Part shown: one piece after another, positions 60,701-64,000 of the stretch | Position numbering within the stretch: position 1 is the stretch's first letter | Layout: every line of letters begins with the position of its first letter | NCBI GenBank assembly: GCA_024449915.1 | Contig: JAMZAV010000151.1 | Location: 930,001 to 994,000 of the forward strand | Direction: 5' to 3' | DNA: 64,000 nt | From: Sweltsa coloradensis | Taxonomy: Eukaryota; Arthropoda; Insecta; Plecoptera; Chloroperlidae | Program-made: the position numbers and the translations under genes | The notes under the pieces: generated by a model | Database searches by the model: none | Told to the model about the DNA's origin: nothing | The model's input: the letters and a program-made list of their open reading frames with translations, nothing else

Positions 60701-62780
60701 TATTATCGGTAGGCCAAAATATTACACTTACTATGCAAATATAATTGAGTGAAACAGGAAAGCAGGCTTTTTTGGTTGGGAGGTGGGAAGGAATGTGTAT
60801 GTTTGCAAGGAAGTGTGAACAAAATATAATTAACCAAGCTCATTGTGGGGCTAGCATAAATTACAAATACTAGGAAAACGCTAAAGTCCCGCCGCGTTGA
60901 TGGATGAGCTTTTTAAAATTTTTAGTTTGCATGGGATATCTTTACTTTTGCAAGTGCTTTGTTTTGCTGCCTACGCATTGTAGGTGATTGTTGTCAAGTT
61001 TCTTTTGTTACCTGTCAATTGGTATTATTTACTGTAAAAAACTTATATTAAAAGCTTTATTTCTATGGATTCTGGCTAACTATTTCAACTTTTTCTTTCA
61101 AAAGGTACTACATCACCATAACCTTAATGTCCATGTATAATATGAACGTTGTAGCCCCACCCGTTTGGTCAGAATTGGCCCAAATGGCACGAAAATATCG
61201 ACAAAAAAAAAATCAAAAAAACTTATATTAAAAGCTTTATTTCTATGAGATTCTGGCTAACTTTTTCAACTTTTTCTTTCAAAAGGTACTACATCACCAT
61301 AACTTAATGTCCATGTATAATATGAACGTTGTAGCCCCACCCGTTTGGTCAGAATTGGCCCAAATGTCACGAAAATATGCACTAAAAATAAAAATAAAAT
61401 CGTAAAAGTATGATATTCATGGGTTATTTCTTCGATTATACCCAAAAAATCAATACACTCTAAGTTCAGAGATTTCGAAGGTCCTGTCAAATTTTCATCA
61501 AGATCGGACATGCCGTTGCCTGGTAGAGAGTTAACAAACAGAAAAAAAAAAAAAAAAAAACACCCGAGCTAAATTTTTTGAGGGGTCAGTGAAATTAATC
61601 TTCCTTCGCTCATCCAACCAGTAGTACATAGTTTAAATAACCAACTAATTTGTTTAAACAATTCGGCCTACTATCTATTCTTAAATACCTAGGAAACACT
61701 AAAGTCGCCGGTTGGGATGAGTTTTAAAGTTTTAGTTTGCGTGGGTATTCTTTTTTGGCACTGCTGTGTTTTGCGCCTACGCATCAGTGATTGTTGTCAA
61801 GTTCTTGTGGTTCTTGTTAATGGTATTTTAACCTTCAAAATTAATTAAAACTTTTTCTTGATTCTGGCTGCTTTTTCAACTTGTTCTTAAAGGTACTATC
61901 AATGACCATGACCTTAATGTCCATGTATAATATGAACGTTTAGCCCCACGTTTGTCAGAATGCCAAAATGCAGTAAGAAAATAGGAAAAAATAAAGGAAA
62001 ATTTGCTATTAAGCTTATTTCTATATATTCTGGCTAACGTTTTCAATTTTTTTTTCAGAAAGCAATACATCACCCTTACCTTAATGTCCAGGGTGAAATA
62101 TGAACGTTGTAGCCCCACCCGTTTGGTCAGAATCGGCCCAAATGTCACAAAAATATCGCACTAAAAATCGAAAAAAATCATATAAGTATGATATTCATGA
62201 GAAATATTTCTTCGATTGCACCCAAAAATGTAGCAAGTCTAAGTTCAGAGATTTCAAAGGTCCGCTTAAATTTTCATCAAGATCGGACATGCCGTTTGCC
62301 CGGTAGAGAGCGAACAAACAGACGGAAAAACAAAAAAAAAAAAAAAAAAAAAACTCGAGCTAAATTTTTTGGGGGGTCGGTGAAATTGAAGTCTTCGCTT
62401 CGCTCATCCAATCACTGGAAAATTGAAATATGAACCAACCTGAAATAGGCCTAGCTCTATCAACATTAAGAAATAAGAAAGCAGATCTGAGATACGGCAT
62501 GGATTTGAGCCCAAGCCGTAAGTTTGAATTGAGTTTGACTATGTTTCAGGTAAACGGGTTTGGTTTTCGGGAACACAGCGAGACCCTACCGCATCTACTC
62601 CACTCTGCCAACAGCACTCTGGTCGAGATTGAAATCGACGGATTGGAAACCGAGCCAACTTTTAGTAATTCACGTTTTGCTGTCGAGTTTGTACTGGCAA
62701 GCGTTGACCCAGTCAACAAGGCAATGACTATCGATGTGAGGAAGAGCTTGGATGATGAACAAACACCGGGCGTGTTCACT
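38701..62780 (+). CDS. GLMP: GLMP-like lysosomal membrane glycoprotein, 5' part (partial)
   Basis: GLMP is a heavily glycosylated type I lysosomal membrane protein that partners and stabilises the transporter MFSD1 (family knowledge). Exons 38701-38802, 57754-58023, 59531-59710 and 62550-62780 are all phase 0 and give 261 codons; the luminal C-terminal part and transmembrane helix must lie beyond the window. Family signatures: NPGCNE; the VTAVGPNDTLHYLWDFEG block; ANLTIDWEKFL; FxEYNDVNNT-like text; DTKEFYWK; NGSLKIMVNGFG; ETLPHLLHSANSTLVEIEI; and SLDDEQTPGVF. Eight or more N-glycosylation sequons are visible (such as NGT, NDT, NLT, NNT, NTS, NSS, NGS, NST). Exon 1 is a signal-peptide-like segment; the first intron is about 19 kb and packed with transposons. 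Confidence 0.86.
38876..39222. other. TAGGCCTA-dense non-coding stretch in GLMP intron 1
   Basis: A concentrated run of AGGCCTAGGGCCTAGGC-type text with many overlapping GGCCTA, CCTAGG and CTAGGC words. The lesser cluster is 10540-10830. No ORF or fold that suggests an RNA gene. Confidence 0.7.
39224..39300 (-). mobile_element. LINE 3' tail remnant
   Basis: A GTAAGTAAGTAAGTAAG run then TTTTATTTCCATACACATAG. Read on the minus strand it is an A/T-rich 3' end with a tetranucleotide tail, like the other LINE tails of the window. Confidence 0.45.
39308..39805. mobile_element. Inverted-terminus element with TTCAAAnCG-type motif array (element III)
   Basis: Termini TGACTACGTATTACAG and CTGTAATACGTAGTCA are perfect inverse copies of 16 bp. 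Internal words are AGCGGTTTGTTCAAAACGC, GGTTCAAACC, AATTCGCTT, CAATTCGATT-like variants, separated by TATATCA words as in element II. No transposase ORF; a short ORF on the minus strand is a by-product. Confidence 0.7.
39806..40369. other. AT-rich intronic stretch, nothing recognised
   Basis: Low-complexity AT-rich sequence in GLMP intron 1 with no recognised ORF or repeat boundary. Confidence 0.4.
40370..40740 (-). mobile_element. LINE C-terminal fragment of another family
   Basis: The minus strand encodes SSMSNFKYKLKQLLCNKAYY and SVEEFLKDKL, followed by a stop near 40375, the typical C-terminus of a widespread non-LTR family. The rest of the frame is degraded. Confidence 0.6.
41082..42700 (-). 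pseudogene. LINE ORF2 reverse transcriptase, broken frame
   Basis: Recognisable: WVGEFLRNRTQRVRVG, SGVPQGSVLGPNLF (motif B), IFADDGVLYR (FADD active site), YKYLGVFIDNNLDWGHHV, SLIRPILEYASAKWDPY and LNKVQRLAARRVTG. The terminal 178-codon frame (41618-41082) is intact to its stop; upstream parts (42700-42020) have many frameshifts. Confidence 0.86.
42950..43850 (-). pseudogene. LINE ORF2 endonuclease domain
   Basis: VMVVNCRSICNKIESFR (Asn), then after a break HGGGIMIGL, LIAIYRPPNGG, IIAGDLNLPQV (Asp/Asn) and GISDHKVPIV (catalytic His). The ETW-type Glu region is at the frame break near 43656, where the reading frame changes. It belongs to the element at 40763-46100. Confidence 0.85.
43943..46088 (-). 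pseudogene. LINE ORF1: PHD finger, coiled coil, macro domain, SGNH hydrolase
   Basis: Read 5' to 3' on the minus strand. (1) 46057-45857: CSECGKEVRYRYGVQCTLC, IWRHFKCAGV and KCNWWC, a C4HC3 PHD-like finger. (2) 45400-45206: heptad-like coiled coil. (3) 44947-44560: ALCVGEDFVMSRGLAASI, KEELLRQNKMVGDIAVLED, FYLIN, then (after a frameshift near 44765) KPSLHIMYKCLTAMKDYC, MPKIGCGWDKLKW, ITIKIY: an OARD1/TARG1-like macro domain with the GCGxD aspartate that is catalytic in human OARD1. (4) 44500-43990: YLILGDSMLYNI (SGNH Ser block) and GKDGLHPNFRG (Asp/His block). PHD plus esterase in CR1-like ORF1 is known; the macro domain is the unusual part. Confidence 0.82.
46101..47079. other. Intronic stretch, probable LINE 5' region and host sequence
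   Basis: No ORF with family resemblance. The left part may be the 5' UTR of the preceding LINE. ACATGGCGGACATT (near 46808) is a YY1-like word. GGCCTA words are frequent on the right. Confidence 0.35.
47080..47779. mobile_element. Non-autonomous hAT-like element
   Basis: Ends TAGGGTTGCCAACACGTCCGG on the left and GGTAACCCT on the right, with TTGTCCGGAATTCTAG just inside. Flanked by AAGAACAGT direct repeats (47071-47079 and 47780-47788); an 8-bp core fits hAT. The interior has TCCGG-rich subterminal words on both sides and no transposase. Confidence 0.82.
47850..47910. repeat. (TAA)n array at a LINE 3' end
   Basis: (AAT)n with one CGG interruption, adjoining the 3' end of the minus-strand LINE that continues to the right. 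Confidence 0.9.
47911..48654 (-). mobile_element. LINE C-terminal region (left half of a split copy)
   Basis: The minus strand encodes, with frameshifts, a post-thumb tail (RWFGHMRRMGRERGILRQEF, GQRKMERLIKKDLEK, MWQELS) and the 3' end word AACTATGTCGGGTTGAG next to (TAA)n. The copy continues beyond the foldback element, at 49612-50100. Confidence 0.7.
48655..49611. mobile_element. Large foldback (palindromic) element
   Basis: Two ~440-bp inverted arms around a short loop (about 49105-49150). Outer words ACCAATTGACG (48655) and CGTCAATTGGT (49601); inner pairs include GGGTATAAATCCTCATTTC with its complement, CTACTGATCGGATTTCG and CTTTCTAGATAGAAAGTGCACTGA. Arms are about nine-tenths alike by eye. 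ORFs inside are by-products of symmetry. It splits a LINE copy. Confidence 0.85.
49612..50100 (-). mobile_element. LINE reverse-transcriptase fragment (right half of split copy)
   Basis: SESPTLFTVVMDEIVRRVE then LVFEDDVLIWGESAREVQE and VDRWNEVTRPTEFGLKTNQ: palm motifs B-C and thumb start. The catalytic FADD reads FEDD, so an active-site residue is mutated. Plus-strand ORFs are shadows. Confidence 0.82.
50109..50224. repeat. (TAA)n array
   Basis: About 110 bp of AAT triplets with a few ATCATAATT changes, directly joined to the plus-strand LINE that follows. Confidence 0.95.
50225..51600 (+). mobile_element. Restriction-like-endonuclease LINE, C-terminal part, in (TAA)n
   Basis: Plus-strand, 5'-truncated non-LTR element. 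In order: NRWLNNGKLFEETEGFMLAI, QDRVIETKNYKNTSYK, a degraded Cys-His region (CKG..IEHIISGCQSL), RTVITDQTxxxNRPDIIIIDK, and LIDVAVPMCHNVETTWKKKI. The RPD..DKK..LIDVAVP layout is the PD-(D/E)xK endonuclease of R2/R4-type elements. The 3' part ends in AAAAAAATAATAATAATTATA. Both flanks are TAA-rich, as for Dong/R4-like elements, which target TAA repeats. Confidence 0.75.
51601..51675. repeat. TAA/TTA-rich array after the LINE
   Basis: AATAATAATTATATATATT followed by (TTA)n to 51675. Its orientation changes in the middle, so it may be the LINE tail joined to a second TTA array. Confidence 0.85.
51790..52235 (+). mobile_element. LINE C-terminal and 3' tail fragment (plus strand)
   Basis: The plus strand encodes NNVRTEVGKNSFVGSAVKIW then NGLDNKVL, the usual C-terminus of many non-LTR ORF2 proteins, then a 3' UTR ending GGTCAATAAATAATGAATGAATGAATGAATAA. 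Confidence 0.72.
52450..55079 (-). pseudogene. LINE ORF2 remainder: endonuclease end and reverse transcriptase, broken
   Basis: Endonuclease pieces RTLKRGGGLILYVSNKL and LLGVYRPPNY; RT pieces FYADDAALLAIHKNV (YADD active site, 53190 region) and LAESVLSYRISAWGNASYSQ with LISLQNKIIKIM (thumb). Between 53400 and 54750 only short frames remain. Strongly decayed relative to ORF1 of the same element. Confidence 0.75.
55080..56721. mobile_element. DNA element with GGGTCATTCTC termini and RGTAAC-N4-WTGACA array (element IV)
   Basis: Left end GGGTCATTCTCAAA and right end TTTGAGAATGACCC are inverted, flanked by ATAC direct repeats (55076-55079, 56722-56725). Seven same-strand copies of RGTAAC-N4-WTGACA lie inside (55606, 55625, 55777, 55797, 55974, 56127, 56306). 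No transposase ORF. It interrupts the endonuclease of the LINE at 52440-57655. Confidence 0.82.
56975..57655 (-). pseudogene. LINE ORF1 with coiled coil and FP25K-like C-terminal domain
   Basis: An open frame of 226 codons. Residues 1-75 form a long coiled coil (heptads around VVNELKSDIQEMKNELLLIK). 76-140 are an RRM-like segment (LEISNIIQQ, VEAVHRVPSR-like, VVAQLVSRKKREEFL). 160-226 (TIFINEHLSPYYRNLFWLV then HKFVWYRNGCIFARKD) resemble the C-terminal domain shared by baculovirus FP25K and many LINE ORF1 proteins. The frame is uninterrupted, so the copy is not very old. Presumed RNA-binding chaperone role. Confidence 0.82.
57672..57735. repeat. (TAA)n array before GLMP exon 2
   Basis: A pure AAT array ending ~18 bp before the exon 2 acceptor and starting ~17 bp after the LINE 5' end. 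Confidence 0.95.
57754..58023 (+). CDS. GLMP: GLMP exon 2
   Basis: Residues 35-124, from LISSINPGCNEVPVCNGT to GIILNK, containing DTLHYLWDF and LTIDWEKFL. Acceptor TTAATTTACAG lies right after a (TAA)n array; donor GTATGG. Confidence 0.9.
58371..59481. mobile_element. DNA element with GGGTCATTCTC termini and CATGGAGCTGATG array (element V)
   Basis: Left end GGGTCATTCTCCAGATTAGG and right end CCTAATCTGGAGAACGACCC form ~25-bp inverted termini, with GACAA continuing inside. Inside are at least six CATGGAGYTGATG-like words (58723, 58738, 58894, 59096, 59283 and the inverse at 58703). No transposase. Lies in GLMP intron 2. The terminal 11 bp are shared with element IV, but interiors differ. The target duplication is not clear. 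Confidence 0.8.
59531..59710 (+). CDS. GLMP: GLMP exon 3
   Basis: Residues 125-184: IYEYNDVNNTGILDFNTSS, TKEFYWKRT and NSSRNGSLKIM. Acceptor GTTCCAG, donor GTATGC. Confidence 0.9.
59815..60700 (-). mobile_element. LINE 3' fragment (relative of 33661-38280)
   Basis: The 3' tail is a TTTATTTATTTATTTATTT run at 59813. Further right the minus strand encodes FAHIHSHLAYGILF, matching AHIHSHISYGLLFWG of the LINE at 33661-38280. Frames are broken. In GLMP intron 3. Confidence 0.7.
60865..61620 (+). repeat. Repeat family B copy in GLMP intron 3
   Basis: Starts ACTAGGAAAACGCTAAAGTC, CCGCCGCGTTGATGGATGAGC and ends CGCTCATCCAA. An internal segment with CTTATATTAAAAGCTTTATTTC and ATGAACGTTGTAGCCCC is tandemly repeated (about 61040 and 61222). 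A poly-A run follows GTTAACAAACAG. Confidence 0.8.
61685..62415 (+). repeat. Second, diverged repeat family B copy
   Basis: Starts CTAGGAAACACTAAAGTCGCC and ends CTTCGCTTCGCTCATCCAA; contains two internal GAACGTTGTAGCCCC-type blocks with small deletions. The pair forms a head-to-tail array ending 130 bp before GLMP exon 4. Confidence 0.78.
62550..62780 (+). CDS. GLMP: GLMP exon 4
   Basis: Residues 185-261: VNGFGFREHSETLPHLLHS to SLDDEQTPGVFT. Acceptor ATGTTTCAG, donor GTAAGT, phase 0. The next exon is not found in the last 1.2 kb. Confidence 0.9.
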
Positions 62781-64000
62781 GTAAGTCATTTAGTAAACCT
62801 TCTTATCAACAATGTCAGTTAAGAGAGAACAGGGCACACGTTGACAGTTGACAATAGCTACCTGTTCGCTCAGCCGGGAAGAATCCAATGTACGTTTGTG
62901 AAACTTTACATAAGTTATCAATAAAGCATGTACATGGACAGCCCTTTCAGTCGTAGATTATCAATATTTCATGTCAATCAGCCAGGATCAATCCACAAAT
63001 ATGGTAATTTTTTATTTTTTTTAACAAAATACAAAAATCATTTTTTTAAATTGATATTTAAAAGTTTTTTTTTTAAATTGTTTCTATAGAGTCCTATATT
63101 TCCACTTCTGTGACTACTACCTACCCAAAATTTCAAACATCTCTGTGTTGTCAGTCGGGCGAGCAAATAGGAATCTGCTTAAAACGCATGTCCTACTGTA
63201 TATCCTCTTAAGCTTACACTAGTCGAGGAAAGTCACTGCTCAATGTCCCAATCGAGCTATAGCCACCGAATGGGCAATATTTAATAAACTAACGCTCTCT
63301 AGAAATGTTTCTGTAAAATGTCCCCACACTAGTGATAGTAGGCAGGTCCCATAAGAAATCTAGCCATGTTTTGTATAGGCCTAGGTAGTAAATTTAGTTG
63401 TGCCTAAGGGAAGTATTTTTTATTTCCAGTCCAATTAAAAAATTAGATTTCCAGTTTTAATTGGATGCAGATCTAAAATGTAGGCCTATTCTTTTACCTG
63501 TTTTTAGTTTACTGTATGTGTATGTGACCTCGGGCTTATTTAAAAATATCAAGTTCAAAACGTGGGTTTTGGCCATTATTCAAAGCCATTTGTCATACTA
63601 TTGTGTTTATAACACATTGTTTAAAATCTTATTGACCAAAATAGTGGTGCGGCCATAACTCGATGGTGGCCTAAAATAGAGTAATACGGTAGTGGGGAGG
63701 ATGTTTTTAAAACATTTCATATACGTTTGGCCCGGAGAGCTTAAGCTTACCCCGGGACACCGTGCCAAATGATCAAACAGTGCTCATTGTTTTCATAGAA
63801 GAATTTGGCACGTTGTGGGTGAAGAATTCACACGTCCGGTCCACTACAATGACATACAAGTCAGGACCACGTACCCCCTGGACTGGTGGCAGGAGGCCCC
63901 AGAGCAAAGACAACTTTCACGAACGCCACTGGCTATCATTTTGGATAGCTAGGAAGAAAAATGATTGATGAATCAAGCTTTCGGCATAGGAGAAAGATAT
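62781..64000. other. GLMP intron 4 start and unresolved right edge
   Basis: No further GLMP exon is visible. 62781-63690 is AT-rich with nothing recognised. Near 63770-63955 two overlapping plus-strand frames exist; one reads WHVVGEEFTRPVHYNDIQ then TTYPLDWWQE, with a faint hAT-like PLDWW word. Neither frame fits the phase-0 splice from exon 4 using the nearby acceptor TTTTCATAG. I cannot identify it. Confidence 0.4.

Noticed and set aside
63762..63968. Next GLMP exon
   Set aside because: After the phase-0 donor of exon 4, the nearby acceptor leads to a stop within eight codons, and other frames do not resemble GLMP.

Overview
The window is nuclear DNA from an invertebrate animal. It has spliced genes with GT..AG introns, many LINE, hAT and tRNA-SINE relics, long (TAA)n arrays, and protein families typical of metazoans. 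I cannot name the phylum. The 8-mer TAGGCCTA and its sub-words recur at very high density, and the coding GC stands out from an AT-rich background.

Four host genes can be reconstructed exon by exon. From left to right: (1) a neutral sphingomyelinase of the SMPD2 family on the minus strand (exons between 10876 and 5155; 390 codons in an unbroken frame across four exons). (2) A flavin monoamine-oxidase-like gene on the plus strand (13211-22429, ten exons, 538 codons) with a C-terminal hydrophobic anchor but without the cysteine that binds FAD covalently in MAO-A/B. (3) A bestrophin chloride channel on the plus strand (23028-31789, twelve exons, 754 codons) with conserved pore and calcium-clasp residues. 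It has a 93-bp tandem triplication over one intron-exon border and a 67-bp tandem repeat spanning its stop codon. (4) The 5' part of a GLMP (glycosylated lysosomal membrane protein) gene on the plus strand, with exons at 38701, 57754, 59531 and 62550; it runs off the right edge. Its first intron is about 19 kb and is filled with mobile elements.

The sequence between and inside the genes is mostly transposon debris. Non-LTR elements: a minus-strand EN/RT LINE with a tandemly repeated 3' tail (33661-38280); a minus-strand LINE (40763-46100) whose first ORF carries a PHD finger, a coiled coil, an OARD1/TARG1-like macro domain and an SGNH esterase; a fragmentary minus-strand LINE split by a large foldback element (47855-50100); a plus-strand restriction-like-endonuclease LINE lying between (TAA)n arrays (50225-51600); and a minus-strand LINE with an FP25K-like ORF1 (52440-57655) that is itself interrupted by a DNA element with a 4-bp target duplication. 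DNA elements: two hAT-like copies with clear target duplications, a TTAA-flanked element in the MAO gene, several palindromic elements, and a notable set of non-coding elements with inverted termini whose interiors are arrays of one short motif specific to each element (1848-2440, 9863-10386, 39308-39805, 55080-56721, 58371-59481).

The four host genes do not form an obvious pathway. Three encode membrane proteins predicted for the ER or plasma membrane (SMPD2, bestrophin) or lysosome (GLMP), and the MAO-like protein is a predicted tail-anchored flavoenzyme. The most unusual material is the macro-domain-bearing retrotransposon ORF1 and the motif-array DNA elements.
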